From: Phytopythium helicoides
Taxonomy: Eukaryota; Oomycota; Peronosporomycetes; Pythiales; Pythiaceae
DNA length: 35,000 nt
Direction: 5' to 3'
NCBI GenBank assembly: GCA_024867545.1
Contig: JANFNE010000097.1
Coordinates: forward strand, 1-35,000
Position numbers and translations under genes: made by a program. Positions 24,056 to 33,250 of this stretch are shown one piece after another; positions within the stretch are counted from its first letter, which is position 1, and every line of letters begins with the position of its first letter. Under the pieces are notes generated by a model. It had not been told where the DNA came from. It ran no database searches and saw nothing but the letters and a program-made list of their open reading frames with translations.

Positions 24056-27000
24056 CGAGAACTGGGCCCTTCGGGGATACTCTCTAAACGCGAACGGTTT
24101 TAACAATGTCACACAAAGCACCCTGAGCTACTTTTCGAACAATTTTCACATTGTGGGAATTCAAGAAACCAAGTTCACGGGTGAGCAATCTTTCAAACGA
24201 GCCAAATTCAAGTGGGAACAAGCCTCACGCTTCAACTCTAGCTTTTGGTCTCAAGATAACTCCACAACGTTCACCGGGCAAGCTGGCGTCGGTCTATTGA
24301 CCACACCTACTTGTCCGATCACTGATCTTCGAGATGTCACATCGCGATACGCTAGTTCCACAGACCTGCTGTCGCGTTACTTAATAGTACGCGGTCAATT
24401 AGACTCGGTCGACACCTACATCCATGTAGTGTATGCACCGGTTCATTCTGGCCGCCGACCAAGCTTCTTCGCAAGTCTCCCACGGCACTTTGATGAAGAC
24501 TCTCGTCACATCGTCATGGGCGACTTTAACACTGTACTCTCCAGTCAACTCGACCAAGCACGTGCGAGTGATAGGGCCCGCGTGCAAGGCCGAGCTGAAT
24601 TACTCGACTGGATGAACGCTCTCAACCTGGTCGACGCTTGGCGCATCCAACACCCGGATTTACAAGAGTTTACGAGTCCCAACCGTAGTTCCCGTATTGA
24701 CTACGTGCTGATCAGCTCTCGGCTCTTTCACTCTGCCATGCGCGATATCAAGCACGATTTCCGACGTCTTGCCGGCTGTGGAGACCACAGCGGCATCAAC
24801 TTTCGCCTTGGATCTGGCAATTTCCGCCCGTCTCGACGTGCTCCGTGGCGTTGTCCGGCTTGGGTTATTCAACTACCAGAAGCTCAAGAATATCTGCGCG
24901 CTTCCTTGAAAGAACTCGCGGATTCTCTTTGGGCGCCTAGCTGGAACAACTACAACCCAGGATTCAAGCTCGACGAACACAAGCGGAAAGACTCTATCTT
25001 CCTGAGGGAATTATTCACCGCCAAGAAGAACGCTCGGCAGAAAGAGATAGAAGACCTCCACTTGCGCGTTAATCAGCTACGACATTTCCAAGCCACGACG
25101 CCAACAGCGACGCAGGCCGGATTATTATCCGAGCTTGAAGCCACGCTTAAGGAAAAGCTCGCCGACCACGCAGAATTCGCTTCCAAGCAAAAGTTCGCGT
25201 CAGATTTCCAAGACGCCGAAAAATGCACCAAGTTTTTCTTCCGGCCCCCACAGATTCTTCATAACACGCCTATTCCTGTGGATTCCGAAGAGGATTTGGA
25301 ACCAATGTGTGAAGCATTCAATGAATATTGGTCCGGAGTGTATTGCTCTCCATCGCGTGAGTACTCACATCGGAAACCGAAGTGGAACCCCATCAAACTC
25401 GCATCCATTCTTCGACATACCAAGACCAAAGTTACCAAGCAACAACAAGCGTATATGGATAGTCCATTGACGGCCAACGACTTCTACTGGGCGATAAAGC
25501 ATACGTCACGCGGGAAGGCGCCTGGCCCCGATGGACTCCCTCTGGAATATTACGAGACGGATTTACCACTTTGGTGTCGAATTCTTGAGGTGGTCTATGC
25601 TGCACAATTACAGCACGGACGGATGACCAAGTTCCAGCGACGAGCACACATCACACTCCTTTACAAGAAAGGGAACAGGAAATTACCAAGCAACTATCGA
25701 CCGATCACGCTACTCAACGTAGACGCGAAATTAGGCCCCAAGATCTTAGCCTTCCGCCTTGGCATGATTCTCGAGTCTCTCCTTCACTCGGATCAATACG
25801 GCTTTGTATCGGGACGGGATATTCGACATGCGCATTTAAGATTTCAAGCCCTCGCTCAACTTTACCAAGATCACGACTCACCTGCCGGTGCCGTTCTGTT
25901 AGACTTTGCCAAGGCGTTCGATAGTGTGGTCTGGGATGCATTGGACATGGTGCTTCTACACTTTGGTTTTGGCGCAACTTTCCGACGCTGGGTCCGCCTT
26001 ATGTTCTCCGGCATGCTGGCGTCTCTCCTGTTTAATGGGAGTCCACTTGCTCCGTTTGAACTTGGCGCCGGTGTCAGACAAGGAGATCCGCTCTCACCAG
26101 CACTCTTTGTGTTGTTCATCGAGCCGCTCCTCAACTATATTCGAGTCGCTATGACACCGGAGGGACTACGTTGTGGCGAGTCTGAAACTCACACAGTGAT
26201 AAGCTTTGCGGATGACTGCAACGGCCTTCTCCATGACTTGCGAAGCACCAAGAAGTTACTCGACGTGGTAGAGGATTTCTGTGGGGCGTCGGGAATGCGA
26301 CTCAACAAAGACAAGACCGTTGTTCTTCCGTTTAAACCATGGACGGAACAAACAGAAGATATACGGCTATGGTTGGAGTCACTTGGCCTATCCGTCGTGG
26401 GAAACGAAGGTCAAGCCAAACTTCTTGGTATCTACTATGGCCCGTGTCTGAGTGACGCCGATCGACTACAACACTTACTCGCGGAAATGCAAACAAGGTG
26501 TACGCTTTGGATGTATCGAGCGCGCACGCTCCGCGGTCAAGTTATTATTCTGCAGCAAGTGATCCTTCCGGTGTTGTGGTATTCTGCAAGCGTCTGTCAT
26601 GTCCCGCCCACTGGTTTCCAAGATCAAGTTTACAAGTTGGTAAAACGCTTCATCAACCGCACCAATTCTACAAGCATTTTACCCCAAGAGTGGTGGATCC
26701 TCCCGCTATCCAAAGGAGGTCTTGGGCTCTCACCCATTGAGGACATGGTGACAAGCTTGCAACTTCATCTACTTTGCAAGTTAATTACTTCAGTCCGGAG
26801 ATCCGCTTCTCATCCTCCGTCCTGGACAACACCGGTCATTGAGCTCTTCAACCATGCTATGGAACCTTGGGGCACCGACTTTGATATTCTTTACGCTCCA
26901 GTTACTACAAGTCCGGACCACGCGGTTGCTAGACGGTTGCCTCGTTGGAAGTGCCTTGGTGCCTACTGGCATTATGTACTATATGCCTGGCATACCGTTC

Positions 27001-28064
27001 TACGTAAGAAATCCGTGCGGTTTCCGAACTGTTTCGACAAGTTAACCACGCCACTCATCGACAACGCGGATTTGACTACAAGCTACCGATCGCGTACGTT
27101 GGCAAGCCTGCAAATTGCACGACTTTTTGCTCAGCACGGCCTCCTTCGACCGGCAGATCTTTTCGCAGTATGTGGTTATCAAGTCATAACTGCAGAACAA
27201 ATCTCCGAGTTTCTTCGTCAATTTGTCCAAGGCCGCATGTCAAGCACCGCGACATGCAACTCTTTTCTCCAACGACTACGACCGGTGCTCAATTCGCTAC
27301 AAGAATATCCTGTCGGTCCCATTCAAGCTACTCGCTACCACTGCGCCTTTCATTCATGGGTGTTCGACACGTTTGAAGTAGCAGAGCTCAGCGTTTCAAT
27401 CATCCGCAACATCATTGCACGACACAAGGTACCAGAACTTCCGATCTCACGCCTCGGCTTGGAGCTTGCGCCCCCTGCCAATGTATGGGAACGGGACATC
27501 AAGATGAACAAGCATGTATTACCAGTGTATGCGGATTTGCTCTACCGACTGCAACACAACGCGCTTTACCTTGGTTATCGGTTCCAGCATCTGGAATCGG
27601 CGGAAGTACACTGCCATCACGGGTGTGGAGTGCTGGAAACAGCACCGCACTTGTTTTGGTATTGCAATTTTGCGGCAGACGTTTGGAATTCATGGCTGCA
27701 ATGTTTTCAACGGTTCTTCACTTCTCGCCTTGAATGGGATTCTGTCTTATTCTTTACGGGTCTCCAACCGACTACCACGGCAAAGTCACGCTTTGGTTAC
27801 AGCCTCTTTGTGTCACTACACATCGTGCGAGTGGTTATCCTTCGTACACTGTGGATGCATCGCAATGACATCCGGTTCCACGGTCAAGAGCCTAACATCA
27901 TCGAAATCAAGGCACGAGTTCGCACCCTGGTGAAATTACACTTGCTACGCTTTCGACAAGACACACTACTCAAGTCAATCAGCCACGCATCACTCACTGG
28001 AAGACAACTCCAAGAACTCTTTGGTGAACTCTCATCACTGCTCCCTGATCTGGTTTCATCCTGA
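24030..28064 (+). CDS. Retrotransposon ORF2: APE endonuclease, reverse transcriptase, C-terminal zinc motif
   Basis: Multi-domain polymerase for target-primed reverse transcription. The frame is open from 24030 (after TAG at 24027). The endonuclease begins at once: LNANGF (24090-24107, the metal-site Asn), QETK (24159 on), YAPVHSGRRPSFF, MGDFNTVL, SRIDYVLIS and GDHSG. Reverse transcriptase motifs follow: GKAPGPDGLPLEYY, YRPITLLNV, motif A LLDFAKAFDS, motif B GVRQGDPLSPALF, and motif C SFADD (about 26202-26216), all with catalytic Asp residues intact. A CX3CX7HX4C motif (CHHGC..H..C, about 27612-27666) matches L1/Tx1 C termini. No RNase H domain is seen. There is no ATG between 24030 and the endonuclease core; the first in-frame near-cognate is GTG at 24153, which would delete the essential Asn. 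The frame lies +1 to ORF1, so a frameshift or re-initiation is implied. There are no internal stops, so the copy looks potentially active. Confidence 0.92.
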   Translation, partial: PKLATVLSNENWALRGYSLNANGFNNVTQSTLSYFSNNFHIVGIQETKFTGEQSFKRAKFKWEQASRFNSSFWSQDNSTTFTGQAGVGLLTTPTCPITDLRDVTSRYASSTDLLSRYLIVRGQLDSVDTYIHVVYAPVHSGRRPSFFASLPRHFDEDSRHIVMGDFNTVLSSQLDQARASDRARVQGRAELLDWMNALNLVDAWRIQHPDLQEFTSPNRSSRIDYVLISSRLFHSAMRDIKHDFRRLAGCGDHSGINFRLGSGNFRPSRRAPWRCPAWVIQLPEAQEYLRASLKELADSLWAPSWNNYNPGFKLDEHKRKDSIFLRELFTAKKNARQKEIEDLHLRVNQLRHFQATTPTATQAGLLSELEATLKEKLADHAEFASKQKFASDFQDAEKCTKFFFRPPQILHNTPIPVDSEEDLEPMCEAFNEYWSGVYCSPSREYSHRKPKWNPIKLASILRHTKTKVTKQQQAYMDSPLTANDFYWAIKHTSRGKAPGPDGLPLEYYETDLPLWCRILEVVYAAQLQHGRMTKFQRRAHITLLYKKGNRKLPSNYRPITLLNVDAKLGPKILAFRLGMILESLLHSDQYGFVSGRDIRHAHLRFQALAQLYQDHDSPAGAVLLDFAKAFDSVVWDALDMVLLHFGFGATFRRWVRLMFSGMLASLLFNGSPLAPFELGAGVRQGDPLSPALFVLFIEPLLNYIRVAMTPEGLRCGESETHTVISFADDCNGLLHDLRSTKKLLDVVEDFCGASGMRLNKDKTVVLPFKPWTEQTEDIRLWLESLGLSVVGNEGQAKLLGIYYGPCLSDADRLQHLLAEMQTRCTLWMYRARTLRGQVIILQQVILPVLWYSASVCHVPPTGFQDQVYKLVKRFINRTNSTSILPQEWWILPLSKGGLGLSPIEDMVTSLQLHLLCKLITSVRRSASHPPSWTTPVIELFNHAMEPWGTDFDILYAPVTTSPDHAVARRLPRWKCLGAYWHYVLYAWHTVLRKKSVRFPNCFDKLTTPLIDNADLTTSYRSRTLASLQIARLFAQHGLLRPADLFAVCGYQVITAEQISEFLRQFVQGRMSSTATCNSFLQRLRPVLNSLQEYPVGPIQATRYHCAFHSWVFDTFEVAELSVSIIRNIIARHKVPELPISRLGLELAPPANVWERDIKMNKHVLPVYADLLYRLQHNALYLGYRFQHLESAEVHCHHGCGVLETAPHLFWYCNFAADVWNSWLQCFQRFFTSRLEWDSVLFFTGLQPTTTAKSRFGYSLFVSLHIVRVVILRTLWMHRNDIRFHGQEPNIIEIKARVRTLVKLHLLRFRQDTLLKSISHASLTGRQLQELFGELSSLLPDLVSS

Positions 28065-29306
28065 ATACCCGCTATCTTGGGCGTTTGGGAAGAGACTTTG
28101 ATCCTTTCATGCTGAGGTGCTCTAAAAACTCAACATAAGGTTGGGACATTGGATACCGCGCTAGAAAGTCTCTAAATTTCAAGTTTTCTTTGGAATTTAT
28201 TGAGGGAAGCATGCATTTTCACACACACAATGGGTGGAATCTCAACAACATCATCTGCAATCAAGAACCAGCGAAAGAATTCACCTTACATCACGCACCA
28301 TCGGATCTCTCCAACAACAACGTAAACGAGTCAAGAAGTCGTCACTCCAAGACACAGCCATTGATTCTTCTCATCAAGTTGGACCTCCCCGCCAACTACT
28401 AGCAAGAACGTCTAAATTTATAAATTTTCCGGCCGACCCGACACCCAGCTCGCGTTTCCTGGCACCATCACAAGTGCTGCCTCACCAAGTTGGAATTCCC
28501 CGCCTTTTCAAGAGGAAGACCGGCAAATTTAATAATTTTACACGTTCTGCTCGGCACCCAGCCCGCGTTCCAAGTGCAATAACAAGTAATGCGCTCATCA
28601 AGTCGGAAATCCCCATGTTTCAAGTGTTTGGATCGACGGAAGTAATTTCCAGCCTTTTCCCCTTGTTCCCAGCTCGCATTTCTACACTGAAGCGTTTCCG
28701 ACGGATTCTCCGCACGTCCGCGCTATACCAAGCCTCACACATTAATCGCCTGACCAAGTTTCACAGTCTCAGAGCGTCACCGTTCGAAACTCTACGGTTC
28801 TCGCTACTATCAAGGTCCAAGTCGCGTCCCCACGGAAATTCCGCGAGTTTCGCTATTTGGAAGCCCACACATTAATTGCCTGACCAAGTTTCACAGTCTC
28901 AGAGCGTCACCGTTCGAAACTCTACGGTTTTCGCCACTATCAAGGTCCAAGTCGCGTCCCCACGGAAATTCCGCGAGTTTCGCTATTTGGAAGCCCACAC
29001 ATTAATTGCCTGACCAAGTTAACAGTCTGATCCAAGCTACAACAGTGCGGCAGACTCCGGTGGCCCGGCATGCACATCCGCCCCCTTGCAACCCTTCACA
29101 AAGGTTGCGAAACCGGGTTCCTTCAAGGTCAGAGGGCTCTCGCACCAACTCCGCCCAAGCGCCCCTCGTGGACTTCAAAACACCAAGTTTTTCGCTTACG
29201 GTAATGTTACCATAGCTTCTAAATATTGGTGTTTAGTATGTGCATATATAGGGATAGCCTAGGCAGATTGCAGAGTCACTTTAAAGCGTAATGAAATTTA
29301 TTTCTC
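28065..29306 (+). repeat. Retrotransposon 3' UTR with tandem repeats
   Basis: A 130-bp direct repeat starts at 28741, 28871 and 29001 (ATTAATYGCCTGACCAAGTT). The first two copies are nearly identical and the third breaks off after about 25 bp. Upstream (about 28370-28620), older repeats of about 115 bp share TCAAGTTGGA..CCCCGCC, AAATTTATAAATTTT and ACCCAGCYCGCGTT. A 213-codon frame over this part is a by-product of the repeats. No poly(A) tail; the terminus reads GAAATTTATTTCTCTGC. Confidence 0.75.
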
Positions 29307-29443
29307 TGCACAGGAACATACCCTGACTTTGGCGCAACTGTAGTCCTTGTTTTGCTGGTTGGTGTGGTTAGGGTTGCGTGGTTTGACTTGATGTTTGTAT
29401 GTGGTGTGACGTGGTTGGGTAGGTGTGCGCGATATGATTGGAT

Positions 29444-29559
29444 GTAGACGGCCATCTTAGGCTGAGAACACCGTATCCCGTTCGCTCTGCGAAGTTAAGC
29501 AGCCTCAGCTCGGTAGTACTCGGGTGGGTGACCACCGGGGAAGTCCGGGTGCTGTCTAC
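29444..29559 (+). rRNA. 5S ribosomal RNA, diverged copy with two 1-nt deletions
   Basis: 116 nt. Compared with the other copies, it lacks one A and one G in the segment corresponding to positions 63-73 (CCTCAGCTCGGTAGTAC). Both ends and the terminator are intact. Its flanking spacers are also diverged. It is either an escaped old copy or a pseudogene. Confidence 0.85.
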
Positions 29560-29965
29560 TCTTTTCATTCTTTTGCTTCTTGATTGATACCTACGGTACC
29601 TATGACCGCCCATTGCTTTGCACACAACGCGCTCCACAAACAACACCAAAAACACACACAACATGCATGCACACCCACATATCAACCATGCATCAACCAC
29701 CACTCATACAGACCAAAAACCCACACCATATTCGCACAATCTGTGTGGATCAACACACAAACGGATGCAAACGTAACACGACACCAAGCGCCGAAAACCG
29801 CGCGTAAATCGTGCCACACGTAATGGAGCATGCACAGGAACATACCCGACTTTGGCGCAACTGCAGTCCTTGTTTTGCGTGTTGGTGCGGTTAGGGTTGT
29901 GTGTTTGACTTGATGTTTGTATGTGGTGTGACGTGGTTGGGTAGGTGTGCGCGAGATGAGTAGAT

Positions 29966-30083
29966 GTAGACGGCCATCTTAGGCTGAGAACACCGTATCC
30001 CGTTCGCTCTGCGAAGTTAAGCAGCCTCAAGCTCGGGTAGTACTCGGGTGGGTGACCACCGGGGAAGTCCGGGTGCTGTCTAC
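29966..30083 (+). rRNA. 5S ribosomal RNA
   Basis: Complete 118-nt gene, identical by eye to 19407-19524; it starts 522 bp after the diverged copy. Confidence 0.96.
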
Positions 30084-30498
30084 TCTTTTGCTTCTTTTCC
30101 TTCTTTTGCTTCTTTTGCTTTTGGATTGATATCTACGCCCATCCGTTGCTTTTACACACGCGCGCTCGCAAACAACACCAAACGCACACAATATATGGGC
30201 AAACACCCACATACCACTCATGCATCAATCACCACTTGTAAAGACCAAAAACACACATCATATCTGCGCAATCCGCGTGGATCAACACACAAATAGATGC
30301 GAACGTAACACGACACCAACCGCTGCAAACTCTGCGTAAATCGTGCCACACGTAATGGAGCATGCACAGGAACATACCCCGACTTTGGCGCAACTGCAGT
30401 CCTTGTTTTGCGTGTTGGTGCGGTTAGGGTTGTGTGTTTGACTTGATGTTTGTATGTGGTGTGACGTGGTTGGGTAGGTGTACTCGAGATGAGTAGAT

Positions 30499-30616
30499 GT
30501 AGACGGCCATCTTAGGCTGAGAACACCGTATCCCGTTCGCTCTGCGAAGTTAAGCAGCCTCAAGCTCGGGTAGTACTCGGGTGGGTGACCACCGGGGAAG
30601 TCCGGGTGCTGTCTAC
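30499..30616 (+). rRNA. 5S ribosomal RNA
   Basis: Complete gene in 533-bp register. It is the only right-array copy preceded by the TACTCGAG spacer variant. Confidence 0.96.
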
Positions 30617-31031
30617 TCTTTTGCTTCTTTTCCTTCTTTTGCTTCTTTTGCTTTTGGATTGATATCTACGCCCATCCGTTGCTTTTACACACGCGCGCTC
30701 GCAAACAACACCAAACGCACACAATATATGGGCAAACACCCACATACCACTCATGCATCAATCACCACTTGTAAAGACCAAAAACACACATCATATCTGC
30801 GCAATCCGCGTGGATCAACACACAAATAGATGCGAACGTAACACGACACCAACCGCTGCAAACTCTGCGTAAATCGTGCCACACGTAATGGAGCATGCAC
30901 AGGAACATACCCCGACTTTGGCGCAACTGCAGTCCTTGTTTTGCGTGTTGGTGCGGTTAGGGTTGTGTGTTTGACTTGATGTTTGTATGTGGTGTGACGT
31001 GGTTGGGTAGGTGTGCGCGAGATGAGTAGAT

Positions 31032-31149
31032 GTAGACGGCCATCTTAGGCTGAGAACACCGTATCCCGTTCGCTCTGCGAAGTTAAGCAGCCTCAAGCTC
31101 GGGTAGTACTCGGGTGGGTGACCACCGGGGAAGTCCGGGTGCTGTCTAC
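31032..31149 (+). rRNA. 5S ribosomal RNA
   Basis: Complete gene in 533-bp register; spacer variant GCGCGAG. Confidence 0.96.
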
Positions 31150-31564
31150 TCTTTTGCTTCTTTTCCTTCTTTTGCTTCTTTTGCTTTTGGATTGATATCT
31201 ACGCCCATCCGTTGCTTTTACACACGCGCGCTCGCAAACAACACCAAACGCACACAATATATGGGCAAACACCCACATACCACTCATGCATCAATCACCA
31301 CTTGTAAAGACCAAAAACACACATCATATCTGCGCAATCCGCGTGGATCAACACACAAATAGATGCGAACGTAACACGACACCAACCGCTGCAAACTCTG
31401 CGTAAATCGTGCCACACGTAATGGAGCATGCACAGGAACATACCCCGACTTTGGCGCAACTGCAGTCCTTGTTTTGCGTGTTGGTGCGGTTAGGGTTGTG
31501 TGTTTGACTTGATGTTTGTATGTGGTGTGACGTGGTTGGGTAGGTGTGCGCGAGATGAGTAGAT

Positions 31565-31682
31565 GTAGACGGCCATCTTAGGCTGAGAACACCGTATCCC
31601 GTTCGCTCTGCGAAGTTAAGCAGCCTCAAGCTCGGGTAGTACTCGGGTGGGTGACCACCGGGGAAGTCCGGGTGCTGTCTAC
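31565..31682 (+). rRNA. 5S ribosomal RNA
   Basis: Complete gene in 533-bp register; spacer variant GCGCGAG. Confidence 0.96.
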
Positions 31683-32097
31683 TCTTTTGCTTCTTTTCCT
31701 TCTTTTGCTTCTTTTGCTTTTGGATTGATATCTACGCCCATCCGTTGCTTTTACACACGCGCGCTCGCAAACAACACCAAACGCACACAATATATGGGCA
31801 AACACCCACATACCACTCATGCATCAATCACCACTTGTAAAGACCAAAAACACACATCATATCTGCGCAATCCGCGTGGATCAACACACAAATAGATGCG
31901 AACGTAACACGACACCAACCGCTGCAAACTCTGCGTAAATCGTGCCACACGTAATGGAGCATGCACAGGAACATACCCCGACTTTGGCGCAACTGCAGTC
32001 CTTGTTTTGCGTGTTGGTGCGGTTAGGGTTGTGTGTTTGACTTGATGTTTGTATGTGGTGTGACGTGGTTGGGTAGGTGTGCGCGAGATGAGTAGAT

Positions 32098-32215
32098 GTA
32101 GACGGCCATCTTAGGCTGAGAACACCGTATCCCGTTCGCTCTGCGAAGTTAAGCAGCCTCAAGCTCGGGTAGTACTCGGGTGGGTGACCACCGGGGAAGT
32201 CCGGGTGCTGTCTAC
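32098..32215 (+). rRNA. 5S ribosomal RNA, last copy of the array
   Basis: Complete gene. Its downstream terminator tract is the variant CTCTTTCATTCTTTTGC form. After about 35 bp the sequence leaves the array. Confidence 0.95.
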
Positions 32216-32376
32216 TCTTTCATTCTTTTGCTTCTTGATTGATCGCTTTACCCCTATCTCACATCACTTGTACACCTATTCATACGCGTACACACGCATG
32301 GCAACGCAAAACAAGCGCGTGCATGCACAACAAACAGATGAGTTTGGGTTTCTTTATGTACCAAGACGAAAAAAGT

Positions 32377-32450
32377 GTGCACGCGTCGGGGATCGAACCC
32401 TCGACCTTCAGCATACAAACCGAACGCAATACCAGCTGAGCTAGTTTCAC
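32377..32450 (-). tRNA. tRNA-like pol III unit 1 (Thr-TGT-like, irregular)
   Basis: On the minus strand it has a consensus A box (TAGCTCAGCTGG), a B box (GGTTCGATCCC) and an oligo-T terminator just after the 3' end (A-run at 32369-32374). The anticodon arm TTCGG/CTGAA encloses TTTGTATG, one base too long, with TGT in the anticodon position. D, T and acceptor stems pair poorly. It is probably a pseudogene or a tRNA-derived sequence. Confidence 0.45.
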
Positions 32451-32600
32451 ACTACAACACCAACGACTTATTTGCATACACATACCTGTCAAACGCATCC
32501 ACAACAAACAGAACCCAATCCTGCATGCTGCAAAACGAATGGAAACACCAAATACACACATATACATGTGTTTGAGTCAAAAATGTCAAAAACAAAGACA

Positions 32601-32672
32601 CCCCGTGCCGGGGTTTGAACCACCGACCAACTACACATCAATCAGTAGCGTTACCGACTGAGCCAGTACAAC
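32601..32672 (-). tRNA. tRNA-like pol III unit 2 (irregular)
   Basis: A box TGGCTCAGTCGG and B box GGTTCAAACCC on the minus strand, followed by T-runs (A-runs at 32578-32593). The anticodon-like loop TTGATGT (GAT) sits between ACTGA and GTAGT, which pair incompletely. The T stem (GGTGG vs CCCGG) and acceptor do not pair. Probably a decayed tRNA gene. Confidence 0.4.
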
Positions 32673-32863
32673 ACTTGCCTCATTCACATTCACAAACACA
32701 TCACAAACCTGTAATACACACCCATCATCGCGACACAAACACAAACACCACAGCCATTCGTTTCCCATGCATTAAACGCAAACACAGTAGCCTAAAGTTT
32801 ATGAACAAACAGCGAGACATGATTGCACATAAGCAATGACGTTTGGGTTGTGTTTTGATAAAA

Positions 32864-32935
32864 CGACAACAACGGGGATCGAACCCGTGACCTCTCGATT
32901 GGAAAGTGCACACTAAACCACTACACCATTTGGCA
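32864..32935 (-). tRNA. tRNA-like pol III unit 3 (Gly-TCC-like, irregular)
   Basis: A box TGGTGTAGTGG, B box GGTTCGATCCC and a T-run after the 3' end (minus strand). The T stem ACGGG/CCCGT pairs perfectly. The D arm and TTTCCAA loop recall tRNA-Gly(TCC), but the anticodon stem and acceptor are poor. Possibly a degenerate tRNA-Gly. Confidence 0.45.
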
Positions 32936-33178
32936 TATCAAATCAAACAAACCACACACACATATACAAACAACACACACACATCAAACACAAACAACAC
33001 ACACCAACCATTCGCTTTTGTCTGTTCTCGTCACGTGTCTATGTTCTCACTACACTTACACACAACCACACAAAAGAACAACTCTCTCCGCCTTACAGTT
33101 TAAAAGATAAGCATTCCCATTTTTATAAAAACACGCTGTTATAGCCAAAGCATTTAAATAGATTGAGCTTCCAAAAAG

Positions 33179-33250
33179 TGGCAGCGGTGGGGCTTGAACC
33201 ACCGACCACTGGGTTGGAGTGCACGCACTTTACCACTAAGCCAAATGGCA
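33179..33250 (-). tRNA. tRNA-like pol III unit 4 (irregular)
   Basis: A box TGGCTTAGTGG, B box GGTTCAAGCCC and a TTTTT terminator directly after the 3' end (33172-33176 on plus as AAAAA). Its layout resembles unit 3, including the sequence around the 5' end (ATATGCCA). The anticodon arm CACT/AGTG closes CCAACCC, which lacks U33. The T stem closes only with an 8-nt loop. Probably a pseudogene. Confidence 0.4.

Larger units (their letters stand above)
21064..29306 (+). mobile_element. Non-LTR retrotransposon (L1/Tx1-like) inserted in a 5S rRNA gene
   Basis: About 8.2 kb, same orientation as the 5S genes. Layout: 5' UTR of about 1 kb with an internal duplication; ORF1 (22076-24055); ORF2 (open from 24030 to 28064) with APE-type endonuclease, reverse transcriptase and a CX3CX7HX4C motif; 3' UTR of about 1.24 kb with tandem repeats. 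The 5' junction is after 5S position 58. There is no poly(A). The 3' end reads TTTATTTCTCTGC and then joins 5S spacer sequence at GCACAGGAACATACC (29308 on) rather than the 5S gene. The end is therefore ambiguous within about 29303-29309, and a later deletion or recombination on the right is likely. Clade placement (L1/Tx1) is by motif appearance and needs a tree. Confidence 0.88.
29307..32215 (+). repeat. Right 5S rDNA tandem array
   Basis: It begins inside a spacer (TGCACAGGAACATACC) with one clearly diverged unit, followed by five near-identical 533-bp units (starts 29966, 30499, 31032, 31565, 32098). The spacer variants before the genes read GCGCGAT, GCGC, TACTC, GCGC, GCGC, GCGC, so the strict alternation of the left array is absent. 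The spacers after the first gene (29444) and the last gene (32098) share a different start (CATTCTTTTGCTTCTTGATTGAT) from internal spacers. Confidence 0.95.

Noticed and set aside
28234..28875. 213-codon frame after ORF2
   Set aside because: It covers 3' UTR repeats and has a repeated, featureless sequence; ORF2 already ends with its usual C-terminal zinc motif.
21064..29306. LTR retrotransposon or DNA transposon
   Set aside because: No long terminal repeats, terminal inverted repeats, integrase or protease; APE endonuclease plus RT order fits a non-LTR element.
18012..32162. Repeated 64-, 82- and 93-codon frames recurring every 533 bp in both arrays
   Set aside because: They span 5S genes and spacer on both strands, recur only because the unit recurs, and have no protein-like features.
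17966..32215. CRISPR-like or satellite array
   Set aside because: The unit is 533 bp with a clear 5S rRNA gene and pol III terminator; there are no short repeats with unique spacers.
17966..32215. Intergenic spacer of the 45S rDNA repeat
   Set aside because: No 18S, 5.8S or 28S sequence is present; units contain only 5S and spacer.
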